Positions 44,843 through 55,826 of a DNA stretch of 64,000 nucleotides are shown here, one piece after another. Position numbers and translations under genes: made by a program. Under the pieces are notes generated by a model. That model saw only the letters and a program-made list of their open reading frames with translations, did no database searches and was not told the DNA's origin. Origin of the DNA: Vandiemenella viatica (Eukaryota; Arthropoda; Insecta; Orthoptera; Morabidae); NCBI GenBank assembly GCA_031002005.1, contig CM061919.1, positions 40,451,088-40,515,087 on the forward strand, in the 5' to 3' direction. Position 1 is the stretch's first letter. The number at the start of each line of letters is the position of its first letter.

Positions 44843-45415
44843 TGTGAGACGGCAGCCGTTGGCGACGCCCTGAGCTTAGTATGTGGGCCAGACAGCCGTC
44901 AGCAATATAGAGTCACGTGAAAGTGAAATATGTTCTGGAACCTCGATAGAAGCGTCAGGTCATTTGCCTGACCAGCGCACGCTACAGTAAAACGTGACTG
45001 AGTCTTAAGTCATGCGGAAAAGATTCTAGAATATGGATAGAACCCTGGGGTCGTTGCCTGCCGGTAAGGCACTGTGAGTACACGTGATAGATGAGTATAA
45101 GAAACTGGTGTTAGGTCATCGGGGGCAGTCGGTCGCAAGAGTGGGACACGCCGACGCTGAGTATCGAGCGGGAGCCCGCGTGCTGCCAGCCCCACGTAAG
45201 TGTAAGTGTTAACAAACTGATTGATGCTAGCACTGTACTAAGTGGCACTCGTTTATAATAAACTAGTCAAGCAGTGAAGGCTTGCTTCATTTATAAGTAC
45301 TCCCCTCTCCTCGGCACGCAGCTTTGGACATAGAGAGACAGTCAACTAATCTTGCAAGAACTACTATCCTGACTGTGAGTGGAGCCTGTGGAGCTACGGA
45401 CCAGTAAGTCTAACA
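44843..45415 (+). mobile_element. possible solo or partial LTR
   Basis: Starts TGTGAGACGGCAGCCG and ends AGTAAGTCTAACA, with an AATAAA signal at about 45,258. The text after it (TTTCAGTGCCCTCATGG, then a short PAIPDKQLEPTNELLQEKGE frame) could be the start of an internal region. No second copy or TSD in the window, so this is an educated guess. Confidence 0.35.
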
Positions 45416-46216
45416 TTTCAGTGCCCTCATGGCCTGTACCTCCAGCCATTCCTGACAAACAGCTCGAGCCAACAAACGAGTTGTTACAGGAGAAAGGTGA
45501 GTGTGTAAGGAGATTGCAACCGTAGAATGAGACCCATCGCAAATATATCAAATTAAAAAAAAATCATTGGCCCCACATAGTAACAAACTTTAACATTTCG
45601 TTAAAAACAAGTGGCATTAATTCACGTTGGATAAGACCATCTCCCCCACTCGCTATACTCTTTACACCGTTATCCCTCCCAAATAACTAAAGTTTCCCCC
45701 TTCTCATTGGCCCTAACTTCCTGTGCACAGTTTATTTCTAACAAACCGTTTGTCTCTATCGGCGACATCTGGCATTGGAGGATACATGCGTAGAGACCAC
45801 TTCAATCAAACGATAATGTCCGGATGAAAACTCTATGGTGGGACGCTCTGGCAGCTGCTGTTTGAATGAGTTGCCTTCTACATCCCTGCCTGAAAGCCAT
45901 TACATAGGACACAGCACTGTCCTAAGTTATCTCTGTTAGCCGATAAATTAATCACTGTGATACCAGGGAACACTCTGGCACCCTCTGCTTGGATTCCAAA
46001 CAGACCGCATTAAGTCATCTTCTTTATTACTTCCCTGCATGTCAAAAGAAGTACAACCACCATCCTCTCTTGCATGTAAAAATTACAGCCACCAACTATT
46101 GAGAGCGATAACTTCACGGCTGTGAACCCTCCAACAGTATAATCAAATCGAATGTTCGAATTTATGTACAGAAAGTAATAAGAATTACGGCAATACAAAC
46201 ATTGATCAACCCCCTG
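45416..46216. other. unassigned sequence
   Basis: Apart from the short Pro/Glu-rich frame just after the putative LTR, nothing recognised. Confidence 0.35.
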
Positions 46217-46520
46217 CATTTAATATGAGATATAAGTCTTTCTCGGCGTATCTTTGATATAAATTCTTCTAGGGTTTGCCGCCGAATCACATTTTCTACT
46301 GTCGAGCTTTCGGCGACTTTCACTGCCGCCATCATCAGGTCTGTTGTGTCTGAAGGAACAACAAAAACTGGACTGAATAGCGGAACTGAACGAGACAGGA
46401 ACGTTGTCGACTTCCGATTGGCTGACTCCAATGACGTAACCATTCCGTGACTGCGATTGGTCGGTTGTAGATATACCCAGCGTTGTACTGATAGTTGGCT
46501 CCGTACGGCTCAGAGCCTTT
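46217..46520 (-). mobile_element. Penelope-like element, 5' fragment
   Basis: The 79 bp at 46,217-46,298 match 63,928-64,000 almost exactly (one difference seen). They encode the same N-terminal text, VIRRQTLEEFISKIRRERLI. Upstream on the minus strand the frame continues TDLMMAAVKVAESSTVEN. Beyond it lies noncoding text with ACCAATCGCAGTCACGG and CAGCCAATCGGAAG, which has relatives at 56,150-56,240. The match stops abruptly at 46,217, so only the 5' end of a copy is present. Confidence 0.8.
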
Positions 46521-46720
46521 TCGAGTGCGCATCGTGTGTTACGAAGTATTGAGTAGTGAATAATACGAATTAGAAGATTTTTGATTTGCGGATCAGATCA
46601 GTAGGTTAAACATCGATAACCTGGGGAAGGGACTTGAAGAAATAGGGATGGCTACATATGAAAACTTGATATTGGAGAAGAATTTCAGTAGTCAACAAAT
46701 GGAACAATTCGGATGTTGAT

Positions 46721-48035
46721 ATGACTGATTCATGCTCTTGCTCAGGCAACTGTACAGAACAAGACAGCCAAATGGGAGAAGAAATAGGAGAAAATGTACA
46801 TGACATCCAAGAAAATAGAAGAGAGTTTCAGGAAGTGGCAAGGAAAAGGAAGAAGGAAGGAAGAAGATCAGGCAAGCTAAAACAGATTCGTGCCAGCGAG
46901 GAAATTACAATACATAATACATTTACGCCGCTTCAGCAACAGGAAACAGTGAATTCTCCTGAACAGAGCAAAGCAGAAGAACAAGCAACAGGATCGAATG
47001 CCGCCCAAAAAGAAACATTCCCACCAATTGTGATAGAAATGGTGACAGATTATAATTAAGAAGCACCTACAAGGACATCTGAAAGTGGTGTAGAGGGGCG
47101 ATAGTCTAAAATACCATGTTGACAACAGTCGAGACTACGAATTTGTACATAGATTTTTCAGGGAAAACAAGATTCCTTACTATACTTATCAGTTGCCGCA
47201 GGACAGACCACTAAAAGTGGTTATCAAAGGCCTACCGCCCTCGGTGGATCCTGAGGAAATCGGTGAAGAATTGAAACAAAAAGGGTATCCTGTGCAGAAT
47301 GTACACCAATTTAAGAAGAAGGATAAAGAAACAAGGAAACTTATACCGTTGGCGATATACCAAGTTACGCTTACGCCAGGCCAACCTGCAGAGAATATCT
47401 ACTATGAAAGGACAATTCTGTACACCAGAGTACAAATAGAAAGATACAGAAGTCTCTTTGGGCCACCTCAATGCGTAAGGTGCCAGAGGATAGGCCATAC
47501 GGCAAACTATTGCCAATTGCCTTATCGATGTGTTAAATATGCCAACTTCCATTCCACAAAGGAATGTAAATTAACTAATGATACTAAAGCAAAGTGCGTT
47601 AACTGTCAGGGTGACTATCCTGCGTCATGGAGAGGATGTTCAGCCTTCCAGACAGCAATGAAGGTAGTAGAGAACAACCAACGCAGGAAGGAAACAAAAA
47701 ACCAGCTACAAAATCGGGAGACAGTTGGATACACCAAATCAAGGATAGATGCAAGTGGAGGTAGGGGAAGCAACCAAGAACAACGAGGAGAACGGAACAC
47801 CTATGCTGACATCACGGCGGGCAGAGGCCATCGCATCAACAGACAAAAAGAGATATACAATGAACAGGACAATGGAGAGGAAAATGAATTCAAAGACATG
47901 GCAACGGAAATTGTAGGCACAATAAAGACAATGCTGATGAAATTTAAAGAGGTAACGACAAGAATAAAAAATACCAGAGGAACATGGGGGAAGATCATGG
48001 CCCTAGCAGAAGGTGTTTTATCAATGTTTGAATAA
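46721..48035 (+). pseudogene. Jockey-like element 1, ORF1 (gag-like, zinc knuckles)
   Basis: An acidic/basic N-terminal part (46,721-47,059) ends at TAA. About 40 codons later a frameshift near 47,090 leads into the long frame through 48,035. The core IPYYTYQLPQDRPLKVVIKG followed by LPPSVDPEEIGEELKQKGY is the PRE_C2HC-type domain found with zinc knuckles in Jockey-group ORF1. Then CVRCQRIGHTANYC is an intact CCHC knuckle. The second knuckle has CVKYANFHSTKEC (Cys to Tyr) and the third CVNCQGDYPASWRGC (His to Tyr). ORF1 normally binds element RNA. The stop overlaps the next start as TAATG, suggesting ORF2 translation by reinitiation. Damaged by one stop, one frameshift and two lost ligands. 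Confidence 0.87.
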
Positions 48036-50554
48036 TGGCCAGAAGTCATAGTCAAAAACTACAAGACGCAACAATTTTCTTGTGGAATGCGAACGGGGTG
48101 AAAGGAAAAATTGAAGAACTAAAGGAATTTATCCATCGAAACAGAGTCGATATTTTGTTAATCACAGAGACACACCTGAAGACGAGAGACAAAATCAATA
48201 TAGGAGGAATGACCATCTATAGGACGGACCGGCCTCGGCAACGGGGAGGAGGAACAGCAATTTGTTTGAGAAATGGTATCGTGCACCAGGCAGTACAGAT
48301 ACCACCTCTAATGGAAGCTGAGGCAACAGCAATTAAACTACAGTCTAGAGAGGGTCATGTTATCATAGCAGCCGCGTATGCATCACCGAGAAGGAAATTG
48401 CTGGAACAAGATATAGATGCTATACTCTCTACAGGCGACAAAGTATTAATCGGAGGAGACTTTAATGCGAAACACTGGCACTGGAACTCAGGCAGGACAA
48501 ACCAAAGAGGAGAACATCTGTTTGGACTAACAGGAGAGAGAAATGTACAAGTGATTGGTCCATTGGAGCCTACCAACATACCCTCAAACCACCACTTGCT
48601 CTCAGACATTTTGGACATCGTCGTAGTAAAGAATATAATACAAGAGGTAAACTTAACTACGATAAACGACCTATCGTCAGATCATCAGCCTGTTAAAATC
48701 CAACTAAAAACCTGGATTCCGACACACCGAATGCCGAGCAAGAGAACAGAAATAGACTGGAGGCAGTACAGTGACTTAGTACAGAGGAAAACACGACCTA
48801 ACCTCAAGTTAAATACAGTGGAAGAAATCGATTCAGCAGTGAGCCATTTACAAAGTGTAGTTATGGAAGCAGCAAGTAAAGCGTCCACTACAATTATTGT
48901 TGAACACCAAAATGAAATAGACCTACCACCCGTCCTGGAGGATTTGAAATATCTAAAGAATAGATATCGAAAACTATGGCAACGTTACAGGGATTCACAA
49001 GATCGCAGGGAGTTTCATCGGTTAGCTCGTGAATTGAAAAGAAGACTTACGGAAAGAAAAATAGAAACGTGGGAAAACAAGATGTCTAATTTGCTATTAG
49101 AAAAGAAAGAAGCATGGCAGCTAATAAGGGCGCTCAAAAATCCAAGGAAAGTCAAGACCGGTATAAACGGGCCAGATGGTGTTGCCTTCCTACCTCTAGC
49201 TAAGGCAGAAGTGTTAGCAGAATCATTTGCAACACAGTTCAGAACTCCTGATTATGAGCTGAAAGCGAGGGAAAAGAAAATGGAAGAAGAGATTCAGAGG
49301 CGTGCAACGAACATAAGAGATGGCGCTACAAACACGATACCACAATTAACTACACCACGAGAAGTGCATGGAATAATTAAAAAACTGGTGAGCAAAAAAG
49401 CACCTGGTACAGATAACGTAACGAATAACCATCTCAAGAACCTACCCAGAAAAGCATTAGTTTTGTTGACTAGAATAATTAATGCTGGAATGACGAGAGG
49501 CCATTTCCCTACACCATGGAAAACAGCCAAAATTGTGACTATTCCAAAACCAGGTAAAGACCTGACCAAACCCGACAGCTATAGACCTATTAGCCTTCTG
49601 AGCTCACCAGGAAAAGTCATGGAAAGAATAGTCCTAAAGAGGATAACAGAAAATTTAAAAGAAAACGCTACAATTAGAGAAGAACAATTTGGGTTCCAGT
49701 CAAGAGTTTCGGCAACAATGTTATTGTTACGTCTAGTCGAGGACATATTGGCTGCGTTCAACAAGGGAAAATCTGTAGCAGCAATATTCATAGATGTAGA
49801 CAAAGCCTATGATAGAGTGTGGAGAGACAATTTAATATGCAAGCTGGAGGATAAAACAGACATCCCACGCTGCTACATAAAATTGATAGCAAATTATTTG
49901 AAAGGAAGAAGATTCTTTGTGGCATGTGACGGTGCGAACTCATCAATTCTTGACGCCCTGGATGGAATCCCTCAAGGATCAGTACTGTCACCAACTCTAT
50001 ACAACATCTATGCAAACGATATTCCTGTACCACCCGAAGTTTAATTTGCCCAGTTCGCAGATGATAAGACGAAATATACTATCGGGTACAGACATGAAAC
50101 AAACATCAGAAGACTGCAGAAAGGCATCGACAAACTCACCGAATGGTGTAGAGCCAATAAAGTAACGATCAACACCTCCAAGTGCGCTGCAGTATATTTT
50201 ACTAAGAAAAAACCGGACTTTGACAAACTACCTCAATTAAGAATAGACGGACAAACGATACCGTCGACAAAATCACATCGATACCTAGGAGTTGACCAAA
50301 AGATGTTGTTCAAAGAACACATCAGACAAAGAATCCGAAAAGGGGTGGCTATTATGGTCAACTTATATCCGATACTTAGTAGTAAAGAACTGATACTATG
50401 GACTAAGAGCAGAATTTATAAATCAGTAATACGGCCATTTCTGCTATATGGCTGCCCAGTTTGGGGAATATCGGGAAATTCGAATATTCAACTCCTACAA
50501 AGACTTCAAAATCGCTGTCTGCGAATAATACTAGGTGCGAGAATGTACACACCG

Positions 50555-51225
50555 TGCAAGGCAGCTCGTTATTTAGTGATAATTATGTCCTGGTGGTACT
50601 ACTCAACACGGCGTATATTTCAGTTCTTAATTAAATGTTCTTAAGATTACAGGTTTGATACCGTCCGGTCGCCAGTGGGGATTCCACAACTAATACTAAT
50701 AATTTGTAGTCACTCACAAGATTAATCACGTAGAACAGTCAGCAGTGGCAGTTATCAACAAAATAAGTAGGAATTGCCAACACATAAATCACACAAAAGT
50801 TTACATTCAGAACACACATTTACTGTCTGAATAAGCAAAAGAAATACGTCGCCGAAGTAACCACCAGTTACAATGACTCGTGTTATCGAAACTTCTTTTC
50901 CAAAGCGTGCAGGATTCGAACCGAGTAGGTACACATAATATGTGGTGCCACTATCCCAATAATTTGTCCTGAACACTGTTCTTGTTCTAATCCACTGACA
51001 CTACAAATATTTCTTCAAAACACAGTACCAGTTAGTTGAATAGTTATAAACACTTTTTAAGTAATCGTCCTCGCGGCATCGTTCTTAACAGTCGACTACT
51101 TTCGACATTCGCTTCACACGTTCCCGCCGCAAACTATACTCCTCTGCCATCTTGCTCTCACCGTCCAAAGATAATCTCTCCCAGACACTACTCTCGAATC
51201 GCGTCGGTTCGATTGCATCGTTACA
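50555..51225 (-). repeat. 3' LTR
   Basis: 671 bp, TG...CA ends; preceded on the minus strand by the polypurine tract. Terminates TTGCA where the other LTR has TTACA. Confidence 0.93.
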
Positions 51226-51233
51226 ACCCCCTC
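51226..51233 (-). promoter_or_regulatory. polypurine tract
   Basis: GAGGGGGT on the minus strand, directly upstream of the 3' LTR, where plus-strand DNA synthesis would be primed. Confidence 0.7.
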
Positions 51234-52121
51234 GTTGGCTTTAAGGCGCAAGATACGGTTGACAAACGCGTATCCTTTCGCCGGACCCAACCTTACTGAC
51301 ATTTGAGAATTTTTCAAACCCTAAAAAATCTGGTGGTACTCGGCTAATTCATTTACAAAAAATTGGTACATCATTAGAACAAAACATCAGACCAAATATA
51401 ACATCGAAGAAAACATCAAATACAAAAGTTAAACCTCACCAACCATAACGCTAAGTCTGGGTGACTGCTTGCTTACCCTTACATTGACAAAAGAAAATAC
51501 ATATTAAATACAAAACACAAAGAAACTGAAACAACATGAAACATATCATCAAACCTTCCAATGTTCATATGTCCTTGCTTAAGCCCATGATATTTAACAA
51601 AGAAATTACAAACTGAATTACAATATTTTTTTTTTTTTTTGACAATCTTTCCTGTTATATGACACTATACTCAGCACTGGCTCGTGCCTTGACTACTTTG
51701 GTAGTGCACTGACAGTGTGCCCAGCACAGGCAGGTGCTTCATTCACTCACTGTTGTACCCCAACACTGGTCACTTCTCACGCGGAAAGACGCAAACTGAC
51801 ATAACGCTGCGCGCAACGTCTAAAACGTCTTAACCCTTCAATGTAAGTAAAAGGTAAGTCAAAATAACCAACTCGTTCCTCTGTGAAAAAACGGTGATAC
51901 CTTAACCAACACAAACAGTGTGCGGGTCGCTAATCTGCGCACAACCGCAAAAGACATTTGATACAACAAAATTGAACAAAATCATAGTAAAATAATTGTG
52001 AAGACAAAACAAACAAGAAAACCTAAACCTATCATAACGCTAAGGCATTTATGCATGGATGTTTCCATCATGCGCAGTGAGGCAACTGAAGACTGTACCT
52101 CACCCCCTCTACCTAATGTAC
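51234..52121 (-). other. 3' internal region of the LTR element
   Basis: No coding region seen. AT-rich, with a TATTTTTTTTTTTTTT tract near 51,627. Confidence 0.4.
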
Positions 52122-53710
52122 CTACTTCTTTTTCTTTACAATATTCCTTCCTTCACCAAACAGCTTTAAACCCCGCTTCTTCTTACGCTTCTTCCAACAC
52201 TCTTCTCTTCTTCCCTCTTTCTTCTTATTTACATTCTTTGCTTCAACATATAACTGTAACTTCTTCCTGCATCTCTTCCAACTTTCTTCTCTTCTTCCTC
52301 CTTTCTTCTTATTTACATTCTTTGCTTCATCATATAACCGTAACTTCTTCCTGCGCCTCTTCCACTCCTCCTTCATTCTTCTTCCTCCACTTGTTTCCAC
52401 ATATCTTCTCAGCAAATACCATTCTTCAGGCTTCACATAGTTTCCTCTCTTCTGCATAATCTCTTTATTCCCATTAATCACCTTCTGTCGTATGGCTTTA
52501 AATGATGAATAGTACTCATCTATCATTATAGCATGTTTCACTGCGAGGTTTCCTTCAGGCAAAGTTTCAGGCTTCGTTGCTTCTGTCTCCTAAAATGTTT
52601 CTCTCACCTCAAGGACTGCTTCTCGCTGTCTTCCATCTTCATCTACCGACATTATTTCTTCTTTTACTACAGTAACTTTCTTAACATTTTTGTCGTCAGT
52701 AACACAAGTCTTCTCCTGCCCTTCTGGCTCACAACGATCATTTTTATCCACAGTTTCTCTTCCATTTGATCCATAAGTTTCTTCTGAAATCATCCTTGCT
52801 TTTTCTTGTTCGAACCAACATCTCAGGTGGTACTCAAACTCCGCAAACATCCGGTCCATCTTCGCTCCAAATGCGTCCAGACTGTTACCCAATTCTTTGG
52901 TCTTCGATTCTTCAGTTTCTTCCTTAGTAATTTTATGTTTTGTCACAGGTTCTTCTGAGTTTTCTTCTCGCAAAACTTCTGGTCCTATTGCATTCATCTT
53001 TAACCCTTCAGCAACTTCTTCGTTATCTTCTAAACAACGCTTTATGCCCGTGTTGTAAGATGTCTTGGTGAATGTATCCTGTTCTTGGCAGTCCTGTATA
53101 AATGCAATAAAATCTTGTTCTGCTCCCAAAATGTCTCCCTCTTCCAAATTTTCATTATTCTCTACACTCCTCATACTCTCATTATCATCCACAACCTGCT
53201 CCTCAACAGGCTCAGATAACTTTGAATCTACCTCCCAATCAGCATTGAATAATCCTTCAATATGGCAACAAACATCTTCTTCAAATTCAACCTTGTGTAC
53301 CCAATCTTTCTCATATTCAAGGTATTTTACTCTGTTACCAAAATCGTGTATGCCCCCTTGATAGAATCAATAGCAGAATCTACTGAAACCATGGATATTT
53401 TATCACAAAAACTACCCAAGTTTTCTCGAGCTTCTTCCAGCTTTGACTATACCGAAATTCTATACCAATCTATATTTTTTAGAATTTCAGGATCCCTGAA
53501 ATCTTTACTGTGCTGTATATGTACTTTGCATTCCTCCCTAAAGCTTGCAACCAAACTTTTAACAACCTTTACTATAGCTGTGTATTTATCCTTATCCTCT
53601 ACTCTGATGTGAACTCTCAGAAAGTTTAGACTGTTTAAGAATCTTTCCACAATCCCCATACATTTTTTCCCATACTCCGGACAGTAATACACAACCTCCA
53701 TCTTCCCCAA
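52122..53710 (-). pseudogene. unrecognised coding region of the pol-less LTR element
   Basis: I do not recognise this protein. Three frames on the element's sense strand follow each other. (1) 53,710-53,447: MEVVYYCPEYGKKCMGIVER, then FREECKVHIQHSKDFRDPEI. A TAG and a frameshift near 53,345 lead on. (2) The frame is open from about 53,360 and includes the 200 codons 53,192-52,590. It is very acidic (ENNENLEEGDILGAEQDFIA), with an EESKTKELGNSLDAFGAKMD coiled-coil-like stretch. (3) After a TAG at 52,592-52,590 the same frame continues to 52,122 and becomes strongly basic. That part has an internal duplication, KKLRLYDEAKNVNKKKGGRR against KKLQLYVEAKNVNKKKEGRR. No Cys-His knuckle. It could be a diverged gag or a captured gene. 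Confidence 0.6.
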
Positions 53711-54767
53711 TTTCTAATCAATCGTCAATCACACTGAAGAACATAGATAAGCCAGTACTACAGTTCATGCAAAAACTAACTACTGTTCATAGATTCTAGC
53801 TTATTTAGGAAATTACTGTTCATAGACTCGAAACGAGAAAGCAACATATTCATCTTCTCCTCAGAAAGCATCGTGAAAATTAAATCTCAAAAATTCCAAT
53901 ATGCAAAAAACACTATTAATGTTGAGTTTCACTCACGAGGAACAGGTACATAAAAATACTCCCAAGACAAAGAAAGCAATTCACCAGCTCAAATTGGCTG
54001 ACAGGTTTGCCAAATAAGGAATACACCTTTGCATTACAACTTCTAACTCAACAAAAGGCACCAAAACCAGAATTCACCAACAAGTGGCAAAAGAAATTCC
54101 CTTACCAACCAACAAGAAATTGTATAGAAGACACTTATGAATCCTACTCAGCGTATGCCTTCTTTGGAAATCAACAAAAAATCTACCAATAGATTCGGTA
54201 ACAGAAACTGACATAACTTGACCCAAATCAGAATAAAATTATGCTTACATGCATAAAATTTGCAATCCGCATAGCCAGTGGCTCATTTGACGATTCATTA
54301 ATGCAAAAGAAATAATCACTACCGCGGAATTGTAATTCAAAATGAAACGCTATTTTTTCTTATTATTTTAATGTCAGTTTGTGTCTTTCTTTAAATAAAA
54401 AAAGTTTCTTGCACTTCCCTTTCGTCGAATCACAGCTGCCGTATGCTATCCTGCCGACCGCGACGCCTCCGCGCCGTCGTGTTGCCCGCGATGTTCCGCT
54501 ACCGCCGCGCTAAGAAGTACCGCGCCGCCCCGGTGTCGAGTTGTTGTAGTTGCTTGGTCCGCGTCTGACGAAGTACTGCGCAGCTCGGCTGTTGTGTATG
54601 CTCGGGTTCCGTCGTTACTACAATGTCGTACTCATGTCTCGTTGAAATAAGTCCATTATCGCCGATTGTTGTTCAAACTACTCACATTTCCTACTCGGTT
54701 TTTTACAGTGTAAAATCCACTTCGGTGTTGACTAGTGTCATTTACTACCTCCGTTTTCACTTATACT
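53711..54767 (-). other. leader region of the LTR element
   Basis: Noncoding as far as I can see. The part from 54,425 to 54,620 is markedly GC/CpG-rich (GACCGCGACGCCTCCGCGCC) in an otherwise AT-rich window. It lies just downstream of the primer site, where packaging or promoter-proximal sequences would be expected. Confidence 0.4.
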
Positions 54768-54787
54768 GTCCTGTCACGGGAAAGCCA
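54768..54787 (-). promoter_or_regulatory. primer-binding site
   Basis: TGGCTTTCCCGTGACAGGAC follows the 5' LTR with no gap. From memory of insect tRNA sequences, a tRNA-Arg (UCG) 3' end would pair with TGGC and with CCGTGACAGGAC, leaving a short mismatch (GA against TTTC) between them. So this is a tRNA-Arg-like primer site with a local difference. Confidence 0.7.
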
Positions 54788-55458
54788 TGTAAGGCAGCTC
54801 GTTACTTAGACATAATTATGTCCTGGTGGTACTACTCAACACGGCGTATATTTCAGTTCTTAATTAAATGTTCTTAAGGTTACAGGTTTGATACCGTCCG
54901 GTCGCCAGTGGGGATTCCACAACTAATACTAATAATTTGTAGTCACTCACAAGATTAATCACGTAGAACAGTCAGCAGTGGCAATTATCAACAAAATAAG
55001 TAGGAATTGCCAACACATAAATCACACAAAAGTTTACATTCAGAACACACATTTATTGTCTGAATAAGCAAAAGAAATACGTCGCCGAAGTAACCACCAG
55101 TTACAATGACTCGTGTTATCGAAACTTCTTTTCCAAAGCGTGCAGGATTCGAACCGAGTAGGTACACATAATATGTGGTGCCACTATCCCAATAATTTGT
55201 CCTGAACACTGTTCTTGTTCTAATCCACTGACACTACAAATATTTCTTCAAAACACAGTACCAGTTAGTTGAATAGTTATAAACACTTTTTAAGTAATCG
55301 TCCTCGCGGCATCGTTCTTAACAGTCGACTACTTTCGACATTCGCTTCACACGTTCCCGCCGCAAACTATACTCCTCTGTCATCTTGCTCTCACCGTCCA
55401 AAGATAATCTCTCCCAGACACTACTCTCGAATCGCGTTGGTTCGATTGCATCGTTACA
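54788..55458 (-). repeat. 5' LTR
   Basis: 671 bp, TG...CA ends. Same sequence as 50,555-51,225 with about nine differences. Contains a perfect B-box-like CGGTTCGAATCCTGC on the minus strand near 55,150. Confidence 0.93.
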
Positions 55459-55802
55459 ACCGGTTACACAACTTCATGATCAAACAGGAATAAATTATAT
55501 CAAATGCGAAATTAGAACACAGGCAGAAAAACTATATGACAAAGTAAACAAAGAGAAACATATGGAGCCCCGACTACGTCGAATTGGTTTGTATGAACCA
55601 AAAACATGGCACAAATACAAGGTTCCGCTAAATATATTAAACCAAGAACAGTAAAAGACCATTAATTGGGTTTTTCCATAAGACCGCCCGAGTGGTGGTC
55701 ACAGGTTTTCCCCCAAAGTGATAAATAAAGAGTGCCCCCAAACCTAACCTTAGACTAACAAGCAAAGCTTCCAAAGGAAGTGGTGCTTTAGCATATAAGA
55801 AC

Positions 55803-55826
55803 AAAAAAAAAAAAAAAAAAAAAAAA
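55803..55826 (+). repeat. poly-A tail of Jockey-like element 1
   Basis: 24 A at about 150 bp after the ORF2 stop. This fits the 3' end of a non-LTR element integrated by target-primed reverse transcription. The 5' end is not defined; it lies between about 46,520 and 46,720. Confidence 0.8.

Larger units (their letters stand above)
50555..55458 (-). mobile_element. pol-less LTR element, 4.9 kb
   Basis: Two 671-bp LTRs (54,788-55,458 as 5' LTR and 50,555-51,225 as 3' LTR, minus strand) begin TGTAACGATGCAATCG and end GCTGCCTT(A/G)CA. A 4-bp TSD (ACCG on the plus strand, 50,551-50,554 and 55,459-55,462) interrupts Jockey ORF2. Orientation is set by a primer-binding site directly after the 5' LTR and a GAGGGGGT tract directly before the 3' LTR. 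By eye the LTRs differ at about nine positions. The internal region is about 3.56 kb. It shows no aspartic protease, RT, RNase H or integrase motif on either strand, so it should depend on another element's enzymes. The 4-bp TSD fits Ty3/Gypsy-like integrases, but that is inference. Confidence 0.93.
48035..55654 (+). pseudogene. Jockey-like element 1, ORF2 (endonuclease-RT), split by an LTR element
   Basis: The frame 48,035-50,044 (669 codons) has an AP-type endonuclease: FLWNANGVKGK, LLITETHLK, IGGDFNAKHWHWNS and NDLSSDHQPVKI, with catalytic N, E, D/N and H kept. RT follows with IPKPGKDLTKPDSYRPISLL, motif A FIDVDKAYDRVW and motif B GIPQGSVLSPTLYNIYAND. A TAA at 50,042-50,044 interrupts it four codons before the catalytic box FADDKT. 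The same frame then stays open through SHRYLGVDQKM and FLLYGCPVWG to MYTP at 50,554. There a 4.9-kb LTR element is inserted. The tail (VTQLHDQTGINYIKCEIRTQ to a stop at 55,654) follows it. Otherwise well preserved, so relatively young. Confidence 0.92.

Noticed and set aside
51998..52459. 153-codon plus-strand Ser/Leu/Phe-rich frame in the LTR element
   Set aside because: It is the complement of the Lys-rich sense frame. Orientation is fixed as minus by the primer site and polypurine tract.
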